In this document: positions 43,347 through 55,851 of the stretch, in pieces
Numbering within the stretch: the stretch's first letter is position 1
Layout of the letters: the number at the start of each line of letters is the position of its first letter
Assembly: GCA_033002965.1 (NCBI GenBank)
Contig: JAURVB010013324.1
Coordinates: 62,001 to 126,000, forward strand
Direction of reading: 5' to 3'
Source of the DNA: Piper betle
Taxonomy: Eukaryota > Streptophyta > Magnoliopsida > Piperales > Piperaceae
Length of the DNA stretch: 64,000 bases
Notes under the pieces: generated by a model
Told to the model about the DNA's origin: nothing
Seen by the model: the letters and a program-made list of their open reading frames with translations, nothing else
Database searches by the model: none
Made by a program: the position numbers and the translations under genes

Positions 43347-46300
43347 TTATCCTCTTTTATTCCTCCTCGGCCTCGACCTTCTCGACCTTACGACGTTGTC
43401 ATTCTTAACATGAATGCAGCTTTCTCCTTTCCTTTGGATGAGCTTTCTGTCATGGTGATCTTTAGCATCAATGTCGAATTCAGTACGTCTAGCTTCGGCT
43501 TGAGGCCTTGCGCACTGCATTTTGGGACTACTATCTGATCCGAAAGTGATAAAGCTGAGAAGTATATTAGCAGCAACAGTGTCACATTCATCCTTCAAAG
43601 TAGTGTCGTCAACTTTTTCCTCGTTCCCTACTGTTGTAAGTCCTTCCTCATCTGTTCCGCTTTCTAGATTTTCACTATCTGCCACTAATTCTGGAGAGTT
43701 TTTATGTCCACCATTTGAAGAGATTACTGAGTCTTCTGCAATATTTACCATATTTGCACAACATGCAGAAGAATTTTGACAAGCATTACTGGAAGGTTGA
43801 GCTTCTTTCTCAGAGCGAAATTGAGCCTGATCAAGTTTAACTGGATCCACCAGGGCCGATTCACATGTACCATATTTATGCGAACTGGCTATGTTATCGG
43901 GTACAAGGATTTTAGGTACATTGATGGTCTGAATGTAGCTGGAAAGATCCAGATGTGAGGATCCAGATTGGTCTTCAGCATGCAGGTCTGAGGAACAAAT
44001 TCCAACTCGTAGTGGATACAGAGGCTGCACAAAATCAATTCCAAATTCAATAAAGCAGAACTGTAATTTCTACAAATAACTAAAACTTCAGAGCATTGAA
44101 ACACACCCCAGTTAGGCAAATAGAAATGCATGTAAACTGAACCATTTGTTTTTCTTTTTTTGCAAAAACAGCATTTACATATGTTGGAATTTGCTACAAT
44201 GTTGTCAACATGGAAATCCTCTTATGCAGGGTAGCATGTATCCATCTTTTTTATGAGGAACTATCTTTCGAATAAACATGCAAACATCATTTCTAAATTT
44301 CTAGCACCAAAACAAGTAGCAACACACATAGAACAGAATTAGCTAAAAACCTTTGCTATTTACAAAAGAATAAACCAAAAAGGGTGTTTCTCTTTTAGTT
44401 TCACCTCATTGCAGTTAATGATGAAATTTGTAGGAAATATTTGTTCAGGCCAACCATCATCATAAGGTCCCTACAGACTTTAATCCAAGCAAAAGGAAGA
44501 TTTTGCCTTTAATACCAAGTACAAGGTTTGATGTGGGCATGGAATGGGAGGGTAAGGGGCTGGCACTTACCTCAATGACTTATATTATAGCTGCCTGGTA
44601 CAATCATACTGAGGAATCATAAAATATATAAAAGGTAAAACCTACCTCACAGGGGAAAATACAGATCGGTAATTATTGTTAACTAGAAAGTAAAAGACAA
44701 GTTCACAGTCCATGAACAGAAATGTGATTCTTGTTCTCCTGTCTTTCTTCCTTCTGTTGTCTTAAAATGGGAATTTTTGTTCCTTCATGTTTGGAGTGGA
44801 CAGTCGACACCAAACTGAGTAGGACAAATTTCAGATTCTAGTCATTGACTCGTGATATAAACTCCATTGACAAGCACATCAACTCAGAGAAATTATATTA
44901 TTAATATTAGTTTGTTCATGTTCATGATTTTGAAGAGGAAGGCCTGGAACTAGGAACTTATCAGTCCATTGAAAGGATGTAGTTGAAAACCTGAGGCAAG
45001 GTTCCAGGGACATGTAACAAAAATTATCTTCCATAAAAATGCCAAAAGTGTTGGCAACAAAAAAAATTACTTTCTAATAATTGAACAACTAGAAAATTGT
45101 CCACCAACTGCTATTCATTCAAAGATTGATACCATGACCACCAAAAGACATATTTTATTGCTTTCAATAAAAAGCATGGGATTATCTGAATTTTCAAGTG
45201 ATGAGTAAAGAACAAACATTATCATGAGATCATCTAAATTTTCAAGGCAAATGATAATGTACACTGTAGTGTTTAGTCAGCCAAATATTAGATAAAAACA
45301 ACAAGATGCAAGATTTACAGTGTTTAAAAATCCACTGCACAACAGAAAACCAGAGAAACAGGAAGAAATAGAACTTTTGGGGACAGAGTTCTTTAATCAA
45401 ATGTAACTTCAATTCCTACTAAATATTCGTCAGGAAAGTTCCTCCCACTTGAAGTCAACTTTTCTGAAAATATTATGCACAAAAGTGAGAAAAAAACGAA
45501 CAATAACAATCCATCAGCTTTCTATAAATCTTCTAAATTCTTTATTTCGTCACTGATGAAGGGAAAATACCTGGATTGGCAGTGGATTTGGATTGCCCAT
45601 GTTCAATGGAATTTTAGATTCTTCACAAACAGCACTTCTCCCAACTGAAATTGAACTGTTATATTGAAACTTCTCCAGTAAATCTTGTTGGAAACCTTGA
45701 TGTTTGGAGTCTCCTATATAACTGTTCTGCTCAAATGGACTTTCCACTTCATCCATGTATTCTTCTGGAGTCTTTTCAAGATCGATTTTTCGAATTTTTC
45801 TTTTCTGAACCTCTGGTGAATATTCATGTTCTTTACATGTTCCCTGAAGATATTTTTTTGCTCCAGCAAATTCGGCTTCTCCATCAAGAAGTGGATAGTT
45901 TGCTTTCTTATAGTTCAATCCATAAATGCTATAATCTGAAGTTGGTTTTCTTTCAAATAATGGACTACTAACTTTACCATTTGGAGTTCCATTTTGATGG
46001 AAGAGTATTCTCTCAATATCATGCATTGCGGATTTTTGGACTTGATACAGCTTGTGAAGGGTGCGAACCTTGAAAAAGCATATTGATCAGTTACATAAGC
46101 AGTTGATATAGAGAAATTTTTCTAGAAAACTAAGAAACTAGCAGAAATGTAATAAGCAGGGTTATGCTAGCTTCAATTTGCTACTCAGAATAAAACCTAG
46201 TCCGAAGACCCTGTCGATATGATAAAATCATAAGGATCAACCAAATCACTATGATAAAATGACATTATTGCAAAACAGACCCCAAAAAATTCCTCCACCT

Positions 46301-46640
46301 GGATGAGAAGTAATAACAAATTCAAATTGAGAAAGGTGCTTTGGAAGAAACTATTTTTCTCAACATGCTAAAGTTATACAAGAGAAATGCTCGAAATAGC
46401 TCATTAAACTATAAAATAAATGATACCAATTCTAGCCAAATATGCTATATTTGTCAAAAGCTACTCCAACGAAATTTCATTTGTGAAATTTGGAAAATTG
46501 AACAGAATCCTAACCTGTTCTTTAAATAACTCCTCATGTTGAATCATAATCTGTCTAATATGATGCATTTCTCCGACAGAAAAACCGCGAAGCAGATCCT
46601 TAGTAGTTAAAACACATATCACATTGTGACCGTGATCCAT
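43347..46640 (-). CDS. three-exon gene, uncharacterised nuclear-type protein
   Basis: Exons 46640-46515, 46068-45571 and 44024-43347 join to 433 residues; all junctions are GT-AG in phase 0. The junction of exons 1 and 2 creates a conserved-looking motif (QHEELFKEQVRTLHKLYQVQ is part) predicted to be a helix. Similar F-K-x-Q-V-x-x-L-H-x-L-Y-x-x-Q segments are known near the N-terminus of plant DUF863-type proteins, by recall. The middle is polar and probably disordered. The C-terminus is very basic (RSRRSRPRRNKRG), a plausible nuclear localisation signal. No enzyme domain. The start is the first ATG after an acceptor-like TTTTGCAG (46730), so a 5' UTR intron is likely; short upstream ATGs lie in the leader. 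Confidence 0.78.
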
Positions 46641-48094
46641 CTTTACATCTTGTGTAGTATATGTAACATATAATATGGATTATACCCTCACAAGAATTTT
46701 CTCCAGAATCTACTCAGACGCAAGGGACCCTGCAAAATCATGACAGACAATCATATGGAATACAAATTCACAGTGAAAACAAACCGATAAAATCTCAAAA
46801 TTTTGATCGGGCCAAGTTTCTGGCACTTGGAGAGCTAGTCTTAAGCAAAAAATAAACGTCAAAAACCAAGTTTTTAGCCCTGCCAAGTGTTCTGAATTCT
46901 GTGTAATCATATTAGCAAAATGCTAAACCTTTGCAGCATTAAAGCACTCAACAGGTGGACAAAGTTAAGAGAAAAGGAGGAAAACTGGAATCAAATTATG
47001 GCTGACAAAACAGATAAAACATACCAAAGTTAACAACCTAGCGAGAATGAAACAGAACCATTTTGACGCAAAATGATCAAGATCAAGCAAGGCCTACCCA
47101 ACAATCAATTTATCACAGGCAATACAATAGATGAAAGAATAAAACTCAATTGGGTCATTCGCAGTAGAATTGCAACAAGCAGTGTGCATACGCTAGGCTG
47201 TCAAGACATAGATTACGGCTGGGAACGGATAAAAATAAATTAAACATAATGGAGAAAAACAAGATACAACTACAATAAGTCGACCTATTAATCCAAAACC
47301 CATACCATACAGGAAACTGAGGTCACTCTGATGTCTAGCACGGTGCAAGCAAAAGCATCTGATCCAGGGCCATGGTAGCAAGGAGGGGAGGCGAGGACTT
47401 TGTCAGGTGTGGACAAAATATATGGCATTCGGCAAGGAAGATCTAGGCTAGTAGATTTTTGACGGAGATGAAGTGCAGAACAAGATTTGGAGCTGGGTCC
47501 CATTGTCCAGTTGATTGCAATACCCAGCCATGCACATTTCCCACAACTCTTATCTGGTTACGAGGACACTTTTTGGGGTTTTCCTTCAAACAATGGATAC
47601 ATGATTTCAGGTACCATATTAACCAACATGACATCAAAAACATAAAACTTTAAACTCTTTTAGATAAACGGTAAACTGATCCATATAAGGACTCCTCTTT
47701 CCATTTAAACAGAAAGATCAGGGGAGATGACCCAGTTGACAAAGACAGGATCAGATCATCAAAGGAAACACAGGTGTCTGCATTTAGTATGGTTAGGTTG
47801 AGACCGGCCAGATATTTTGAGTCGTCATTTAGTATGGTTAGGTTGTGCAAAGAAAATATAATGGCTTGGATGAAGTAGTTAGTTTCGGACAAACCAAGGA
47901 GGGCTTCTACGGTGAAGACACGTAAAGATTCTTTCCCATCTGATCCGACAGAGACCAATTTGTCTGGCCGCGTGTTCCATAAAACGCATGATATATATAT
48001 AGCTGATAAAGGAAAAGCAAAATTTATTTTTTGTTTAATATATAAAAATTACCCTAACTTCTAAAAAGACCTTGATCAAGAGGGTCAAAACCTA
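46641..48094. other. upstream region of the three-exon gene
   Basis: Probable 5' UTR exon end (46641-46729) then sequence with several short minus-strand open frames (47288-47503, 47650-47958). They lack motifs and might be leader exons. A 22-bp direct repeat (ACCTAACCATACTAAATG on the minus strand) occurs at about 47780-47845. Confidence 0.35.
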
Positions 48095-49057
48095 AAACCT
48101 TCAAAAAAATTTTATAGAGTTTTGAGTCCTTATAATCAAAAGCCAAATCCTCTTTATATTATTTTTCTGGATTATTCTCCAAAGGATCTTCGGCAAGAAG
48201 ACCCAGCTATCATGGATAATCAAGTATTGCCGTATCTTTCTTATTGAGGTCTGATTATCTATTATAATAAATTGCCCTATTCGGTAGAAATATCTCATAA
48301 GTTTAGCGGCAACTTATTAGCTCATCAAACAGTATATCCTGATCAATTTGAAACATGCATCATTTATAGTAAAATGATAATCAAAAGAGTTATGAGTTCA
48401 AAAGTATATGGAAATCCTAATGCTATGAGAAAACTATTAGATACTCATATTATGCTTGGACTCCCGATAGAATATAATTATTAAGACTATATTGAAGCAT
48501 TTGATAAAGTTCCATTCTATAAAAAAACTTTTGGTCAACATTCTTGGTTTCTCAGGGTTGATCTTCTATAATTAGCCCAACTTCCTACTTGGTTCATTTA
48601 ATGGTTAGGAGATTTTGGACCAAAATCCAATTTCTTCCTCCCTATCTTCAGAAGCAATTGAAATTATTCCAAGAAAGAATTGATCCAGATTTAGGTTCCT
48701 CATTTTTCCAGTTTTTTATATACTATCAAATTCCTTAGATTTTATCCTAGAATTTTTGCTTTCATTATACAAATGTTATGGGCACTTATATTTCTACATT
48801 AGCTTATAAAGTTTATATTAGATGGTGGGATAGATTCTCTTCTTCCGTTTCAGTATATGGAATGCCTCCTTTCTCTAAGAAAAAGAAAAAGCTATTTTTT
48901 TTAGTCTGTAACACTTTCTTCCAAAAATCAAACTCCAAAAATATATTTTGCTCATAATTCTACTTCTCCTTATCAACCTCCAAGTGCGTTAGTAGTGTAC
49001 CCACTAGCATTAGCCCCTAACGTTTATTTAAATTATGTGTAGGTAAAAAGAAATAAT
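48095..49057 (+). pseudogene. decayed caulimovirid-like structural region
   Basis: Conceptual reading gives pieces in changing frames with several stops: QTVYPDQFETCIIY near 48330, a Trp-rich stretch with WLGDFGP (about 48600-48620), and RWWDRF (about 48820-48838). Tryptophan-pair segments of this kind precede the zinc finger in some plant pararetrovirus-like polyproteins. Assignment is tentative. Confidence 0.45.
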
Positions 49058-49060
49058 CCT

Positions 49061-49630
49061 TTGATGGCTGAATCAGATATTATTCAATTAGCATATACAT
49101 TGGACTTCTGCTCTACTAAACAAACCCAAGCTATGGGATCTTTTCCAAATACTCCAAAGATTGAAGTTCTAGAGTCTCCTGTTCATATGACTCAGCAAGA
49201 TATTAATGAACTATTAACAACTCTTAATAATACTCCATCAATTGCTGTTATGGCTGGCTATGGACAACTAGTTATAATATCTCCGGATCTCATTTGCATA
49301 AAATGTAATAAGAAAGGATATATCGTTGAAGCATGCAGCACTGGCCCTTTTATTTCTCAAATATGTTATTGCTGTAGTGAATCTGGCCATACAGTTAAAC
49401 AATGCTCTCATAGAGAATATTTTCCATCAACGATGGATACTCCAGAAAAGGAAGCTAAGTCTGCCAGATCTAAAACATCTCCTACTCAGATCAATGCCTC
49501 TCCAGTACCTGTACATACGACATATTATCCTAGTACCTCTACTATGGAAACTGCTCCTTCTATTCCTTCGTACAGCAAAAATACATCCAAAAAGATGCCC
49601 TCCTATAATGACATCACAAGGTCAACTTGA
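49061..49630 (+). pseudogene. zinc-knuckle (coat/gag-like) remnant
   Basis: An open stretch of 189 codons holds two knuckles: C-x2-C-x4-Y-x4-C (about 49295-49336, His replaced by Tyr) and a complete C-x2-C-x4-H-x4-C (CYCCSESGHTVKQC, about 49363-49405), then a Ser/Pro/Thr-rich tail. Such fingers bind nucleic acid in coat or gag proteins. The lost His and missing upstream frame argue against function. Confidence 0.65.
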
Positions 49631-49639
49631 CATCATCCT

Positions 49640-50000
49640 TACGTTATATGCCACATCAGCATCTTATCCATATGCCAAGTCAGCAATACAGTGTGCAGGA
49701 AATCTGGCCAAGTTAGCTTACTTGCCAGCTCAGCCTCATCTTGATGACATCATCCAGTCATTCGATTGATTATTACTAGCTATCTCGGTCATACTCTTCG
49801 TCTATAAAAGAATTCTTCCAGTGTCTTCTGAGGCATCGGAAAAATTTGGGAAACAATTGGAACGACTTCTATCCATTACTTTCCCGTTCCTCCTTTCTCT
49901 TCTTTCTTTGAAGTTTGAGTGTGAGTTTGAAGTTTGATTGTAAGTTTGCATTCTGATTGTGCGGTGTGAAGTCTGTAATCTTCAAATTAAAGAAATCAAA
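49640..50000 (+). promoter_or_regulatory. pararetrovirus-like promoter region
   Basis: TGACATCA at 49745-49752 (one change from the TGACGTCA/as-1 type core), then CTATAAAAG at 49802-49810, about 50 bases apart. This resembles the spacing of the as-1 element and TATA box in caulimovirid transcript promoters. A CT-rich leader follows. Activity is inference. Confidence 0.45.
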
Positions 50001-50227
50001 GTAAGTTTTTTGAATTTTGTTCATTTCAGAACTATACAAATCCTTTCTTATGAACTATATTTGGACCCTATTCGTTCAGAACTATACAAATTTGTTCTTA
50101 TGAACTATAATCGTTCAAGATCTTGAATCATGCGACTATTCAAATGTTTTCAAAATAAAAATCTTTTATTGGATTTCATAAATTGCTGATCTCGGTAGGA
50201 CCTCCAACAAGTTTTACTTTTCCTTCA

Positions 50228-50455
50228 TCAGCCCTTATACCCCTGCAAAAATTCTCGAGTGAGAAAATCAGGTAAAGAGTTAGTATGACCCATGATAAAT
50301 GTAATGTCGAAATAAAAAATAGCTAATAAAGCTTGCCAGCGTGCAAAGATATGTTTTGAAGTAAGATTTTTTACATCTTTTTCAAGAATATCTTTAACTA
50401 CTTTACAATCAACTCTTAGTAGAAATTTTTGATTTAGTAAATCATCTTGAATTTT
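50228..50455 (-). pseudogene. caulimovirid-type RNase H C-terminal end
   Basis: The minus strand reads as RNase H terminal sequence: LRVDCKVVKDILEKDVKNL, KHIFARWQALLAIF and SLPDFLTREFLQG, ending in TGA (50228-50230). The phrases are typical of the end of the pararetrovirus polymerase. Only the last 75 or so codons remain. Confidence 0.8.
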
Positions 50456-50752
50456 AAAATACTATATATACATACATATAATATATATATATATATATAT
50501 TAAAATCATCTTGAAATCTTGAAATTTTTTGCACGCTGTTTACTCTATATATATATATATATTAAATCATCTTGAAATTTGAATATATATAGTATTTTAA
50601 AATTTCAAGATGATTTACTAAATCAAAAATTTATATTGTAAAGCAGCTAAAGATATTCTTGAAAAAGATGTAAAAATCTTGCTTCAAAACATATCTTTGC
50701 ACGCTGGCAAGCTTTATTAGCTATTTTTGATTTTGACATTAAATTTATCATG
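50290..50752. repeat. RNase H fold-back (inverted repeat with AT-rich loop)
   Basis: Left arm 50290-50471 and right arm 50586-50752 are reverse complements with about 85-90% identity by eye, apart from a short deletion and point changes. The loop between them is AT-rich ((AT)n tracts) and holds a stray TTTGCACGCTG word from the arm. The right arm encodes the same RNase H segment on the plus strand. Confidence 0.82.
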
Positions 50753-50940
50753 ACTGGGCCATATTCGGCTTGGTCTCAACCGAGGGCGAGATATGGCCAA
50801 TGGGCGGCCCAAGCCGAATCTATCCGCACGACCATATGTGGCCATGGCCGTGGTGTAGCCAGGTCCGGTTGGTCGGGCAGCAATTTTTAAAATTTTTTTA
50901 TTAACCAATATAGATCCATCCCCCCAATATAGACCTGATG

Positions 50941-53900
50941 CAGGGTTTTATAATTGTCAGCTGGTCGATTTGACCATTTACCTGGGTCGATTCAGTTTAC
51001 AAAACACATGTGTGGGGTTGAAATTGACCTTGTGTACGTGCTATAAGGGTTTATGTGTACCCAAGTATATGATGATAGCATCAAATACACAACAGCAGAT
51101 TGAGTTATTAGTATATATGATTAATATGATTTATTTATTTTATTTTGACCAATAGATCGTAGAATTAGATTTAGGCCGTTGATTGTATTAGCACACCTTG
51201 GTTATGATTTTTGGTTGGGTTAATAGCTTTTAGAGCATCTCATTTGGAGGACATCGAGTTTGTTTTATTCTCCATTTTTTGTTTTGACTTGCGTCCATGA
51301 CTTGTTGAGACCCGTTGACGACTGTTAGACAACGTTTTAGAAGCTCTAGAACACCATTTTACACATAATTAGTTTTATCCCAGCTGAGTGTAAACTTTTC
51401 AAAAAACAAAAGCGTAAACTAACCCAACCACCCCACCTCTCTTCACCTACCCGACCACCCTTTTCTTTCTCCCCCTTGACACTGCCACTGCCGGCAGCAC
51501 CCCGCCCACCCCCAACACTCACACACTCCCCCCCTCCCCCCCCCCCCCATCTGTTCACCGACCGCCCCTTCTACCTGTCCTTGGTCGCCGCCGCCTCCCT
51601 GCCGCCGGCCGACTACCCTAACCAAGTCTTCTCCTCTCTTCCCTTCCCTTCCTCTACCCCACTCGGCCCCCTTCCACCCCTCTTGGTCGCCGCCGGTAGT
51701 GATAGTTCACCTACACCATCGCCGCCTAGACCACTCCCCCTCCTATCTTAGCCCTAGCCCCTCTCTAGCCTCCCTTCTCCTTGTCATGCAGCTGCCATTG
51801 CCGCCACCCCTTAGCAACCGTTGGCAGCAGCAGTCGTCGCCGCCATCGTCGGTTTTTCTTCGAACCCTCGTGAGGTGCCCCTTGCCTCTTTCAATTTTAG
51901 TTTTTTTTAATTCATTTCAATAATTATTCATATCATTTATGATTTTTGTAAATGTTCATGATTTCACTAACATGTTGATTTTATGATTTTATAATAATCA
52001 CTTGTTGATTGACGCGTTCTTTTATATAATTTAATGACTATTAGTGGTGATGCCTTGTATTGTAGATTAATATTGACTACGTGATCATTGATATCGTTAT
52101 TACTAGAAACTATTAATTCATTGTATAATTAAAAATGTAGACTTTAATCTAATCTACAATGTTTATACCTTGTGTGGTAAATTGGGAAATTGCTTGTGAC
52201 TTGTGATGATCATTGCACGAGATCGTATTGATAGGGAAGCAATTATTATTTTTGGATAGAAATGGATTGATTAATGATAATTACTTAAAATGATGATATA
52301 ATGATCTTAAAATGTAGTTTAGCATTTGATTGAGAGATCATTGTGATAATTAAGTGTAGAATAACTCATTATAAATTGGACTATGAAATTCATTTATTTC
52401 ATTGTACGTTGTTTACATAATTGATAGATTAGTTATTTTCATGTGATAAATTCATGTTATTATATTGTACATAATTGTTTCATAGTTGTAAACTATTTGA
52501 TGAATGTTAGTGTAATTCACAATAGGTTGTATGCTCTAGATGGTAGATAATTCTACCATTCTAACGCTCATGTAATAAATAATTATAAGTATGATCAACT
52601 ATCATTCACCCCTTGACACATGTATAGTAGATCGTTATCAACCATCTTCATCATGTTTGAGTGCGATTATTGATTAGAAAGGTGTGCTTGTTGCATTATG
52701 TGTTAGTTATTTTGTTCATTAGAATTACTCATATTTTATGTTAGTTATTGCATTTAGTTGTAATTTCCTATGTCTTGTCATGTACCTTTTCACTCATGCT
52801 TGAGATTATATTCATATGCCTCAATTTCCTACATGCATCATATAGCTAGCATGGGTGTTAGTGAGTGGTCTTGTTGGTGTAGGTTCGGTGTAGAAGCTCG
52901 CTGTTTAGGCACGAAACCTCACTTAGAGCTTCTACCAGGTCCGTTGGGACTCGCCTCTTGATTTGTTATTTTATTCCATTGATGATTTGATTTACAGATC
53001 ACATGACATGTTAAGTGGTTGTTTTATCAATTCTCACTTAACACATGCCATTTAAATGTAACACTCTTCTTGAATTAAGAACCATTGAGGATGAGATCCC
53101 TTGAGCTGTTTTCAAAAACTCAGATCCACCACAAGTTGTCATCAGGCTTATTTAAATAATCCCCTTCCCAGTCCTATAAATATAAATTGTCAAGTTTCTT
53201 GTGAGTTGAGAGATTGAGAAATTGACTTACACATACCGTGAGAAGGCGTATGTGTAAGTCACAGTGGGCTAAAGGCTGTTCCAGTCCCGAGGGATCCTGA
53301 TAACTTCATGTCTTGAGCTTCCTCATATACAAAGAGGCGTGGAGTCGACGGAGACTGTTATATACAATGCAAGTCTAGACCTTTGGTATTAAAGAGTACT
53401 GATGGTGTGCCTGATAGTACTCGGCTTTTGTGCTCTAGGCCAAGAGAAATATGGAGGTTTGGAGAGGGTTTAGGATACTGGTTTCCTTGAGAGTAGGACT
53501 TGTAAGAAAATGCTGAGAGTGGCACCATACCAGTCAGTTTGAGAGTAGGACTTGTAAGAAAATGCTGAGAGTGGCACCATACCAGTCAGTTTGGGATGCC
53601 ATCTAGTCTGCAGCTTGATGGCTCCTTAGTAGTTGTCCTTAGAGTGTTTAGATTAACTTATATAATTGTTTTCTTTTAGATGAGAGTCAGCTCTCATGTG
53701 CCAACTTGATATTTAGGTATTTCCGGACTAGTGACATTCGTTGATGTCGTTTTCTATTATCTATGTAGGTGAGGAATAAGAGTGGAACATGCTAGCCTTC
53801 GCAAAGGAGTAGTGATTGCCATTTGCACACATAGACCTGGTGCGACATATATTATTTGTGTGATTTTGGTCATGACGAATTATTTTGTGGTGTTTTGTAT

Positions 53901-54338
53901 TATGTTGAAAGCATTTGATATTTTCTAAGAATGAATTAGGAATTCTAATGGATGTGATCAGTGGATGGATCGAGACCCAGTTTAAAACTTTTATTTTGTT
54001 GTTTATAACCTTGTTGTGCTAAATAGGTTGACCCCTTATTTCACTTTAGTGGAAACTCAGTCTATTTTATTTTAGAATTTTCTACAATTTTATCGTAATT
54101 TGATTGATTTTGAGTGTGATTGATTGTCGTGACAATCACGTAGTGTCCTGCTAGAGTGTGCATTTTATATATGCATGGGTTGCGCATTGTAGTATTTTCC
54201 ATCTTGAGATGCCTAAAGGGTCTAGGTCCCTTCAGCTTAGATTCGGGTTGACCAACTTAAACAAACTAAGAGTTGGTTCGATTTACTGTAACAATTCTAG
54301 TTTAATTTGAGAGTGACTAGGATCTGGGATGTTATAGC
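50941..54338 (+). repeat. family A long LTR (5' LTR of a truncated Ty3/gypsy element)
   Basis: Aligns in order with the solo LTR 16601-19563: CAGGGTTTTATA start region, TGTGTACCCAAGTATATGATGAT (51054), CT-rich block (51420-51780), GAGCTTCTACCAGGTCCGTT (52927), leader core (53270-53480) and an end GGGATGTTATA (54338). The first ~20 bases of the LTR are missing or changed. A 52-bp perfect tandem duplication lies at 53489-53592. Confidence 0.85.
53489..53592 (+). repeat. 52-bp perfect tandem duplication
   Basis: Two identical copies (53489-53540 and 53541-53592) starting GAGAGTAGGACTTG; single in the other family-A LTRs. Confidence 0.95.
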
Positions 54339-55075
54339 TTGGTATTAGAGCCAACACTTGGTCGATTAAGATGGAAGATGCCACTACAAGACTTGTGTGT
54401 GCAAATACTGCTCCAAGGCAAGCCGACAGGCATGTTTCTAGTTTCTTGTTTTAGTTTATAGATTTCTCACTAGTCAGTTGCATGATAGTATACTCAAGAT
54501 TTGATCAGTGAGAATTGGTAGCCATAGTAGTATGGACCCGTGAACTCAAAATAGGTCCCACCACCTTCTCCTCCACCGCTGCATCAGGGGACTATTCCTA
54601 TAATAGCTCCTTTGATTGTTCCTCTTTAGGCAGGGATGGGCACACATGGTAGTGGACCCTCTAGAGCCAGCAGGTGGTAGTGGCACCACTGGAGTTGGTA
54701 GAGCCGCTGGCAGGAATGGTATTGATGTCTCCTCAATTTGAGCTCGAGGAAGGATCAAACAGATAAGTAGATGTGAGGAGTCTCAGACTTTCGTAGTATG
54801 AGCGCTTTGTGAAATATTTAGAGCACTCATTCTTGGGGAAGCTAGATGAAGGGGAAGCTTTCCTATGGATCTTATCAGCCATTAGAGTATTCGGGAGTAT
54901 GACATGCCTGATGGGGCATCGTGCACCAATTATCATGGGGCTTTTTTGGATAAGGCCAACATAGGGTGGGATTTTGTTATGGGCTCCACCTTTGCCAACA
55001 TGCAACCTCAGGATGTCACTTGGGATGTTAGGGTTAAGTTCAATGGTAAGTACTTTCCATTTGAAGTTGAAAAAT
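54339..55075 (+). pseudogene. Ty3/gypsy primer site and gag remnant
   Basis: GCTTGGTATTAGAGCC (54339) is the tRNA-Met-type primer site directly after the LTR; ATGGAAGA follows at 54373. A decayed gag begins near 54760 with FVKYLEHSFLGKLDEGEAF, then an alanine/Trp part near 54940-54970, and TWDVRVKFNGKYFP (about 55018-55060), equivalent to the common gypsy gag motif T-W-x-x-F-x-x-x-Y-F-P. Stops interrupt it and similarity ends near 55075. Confidence 0.78.
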
Positions 55076-55851
55076 TAATTTTTATTCCAATTATTTTAAT
55101 AATTAAGATGAAATGGTTAGAAGTATTAGATTAAATTGAAAGATTATAATTATCCTTATTATTTATTTTTCTATTTATATATGTGGATTTATTTTTCTAT
55201 TTATTTATTTTTATTTATCTCATTGAGTAGTGAGACCTACTAAATTACTCCAAATAAAAGAGTAGCCCATATAAACTATATGAAACATGAACTGTATCTC
55301 ATGTATATAGGGCTGTATTATATATTATATATAATATATATGAGAAAATTTTACCTTCGCAAGAGGTACAAAATTTTCCTACAACACATTTTAATGTGGA
55401 CTATCCAATTACAAGGATGATCCACATATGATGCTAAATAAAAAAAATTACCCATACCCCCTCCTTCAATGTCATCAATAACCAAATTTAGATGCCTAGG
55501 CCCCCGGTCCTTAAAAATAAAAATAAAAAATGCTGGTGGCCTGATCCTGCCATGACTAGGTCCAGCCTGCTATGGCAGTTAGCCACCAGCATGGGAGGTT
55601 TTTTAAAAATAAAAATAAAAATGGACAGATTTGGGCCATCAATGTCCTTGGACGGCCAAGGTTAAATTGTGGTGCACAAAAAAAATGCCTACCTCTTCCT
55701 TAGGTAACCCTCTCACTCTCTCTATATATGTATGTATGTGTGTATGTGTTATATGATATTTTTTATATTGGGTTTGTCAATTAATTAGTGGTAGCAACAA
55801 ACTAGGTCGAATTTTTAGTCACCGGGCACAAGCCAAAGCTTGGCTTAAGAT
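55076..55851. other. non-coding junction region
   Basis: AT-rich sequence; no feature beyond short simple repeats (TATG/TGTA tract about 55728-55750). Marks truncation of the gypsy element. Confidence 0.5.

Larger units (their letters stand above)
48095..50760. mobile_element. endogenous pararetrovirus (caulimovirid) remnant, rearranged
   Basis: The plus strand carries a decayed coat/gag-like region with zinc knuckles (to 49630), then a TATA-containing non-coding stretch (49640-50000). The minus strand carries the end of a reverse transcriptase-RNase H (50228-50455) and the plus strand a second inverted copy of that part (about 50590-50752). Such an order cannot be one intact genome, so fragments were joined or inverted. 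Numerous stops and frameshifts show that it cannot encode a functional virus. Confidence 0.65.

Noticed and set aside
47288..47958. Minus-strand frames of 71, 66 and 102 codons
   Set aside because: No recognised motif and no convincing splice context; perhaps leader sequence of the 43-46 kb gene.
54546..55005. Minus-strand frames of 70 and 90 codons
   Set aside because: Antisense to the decayed gag, which has family motifs on the plus strand.
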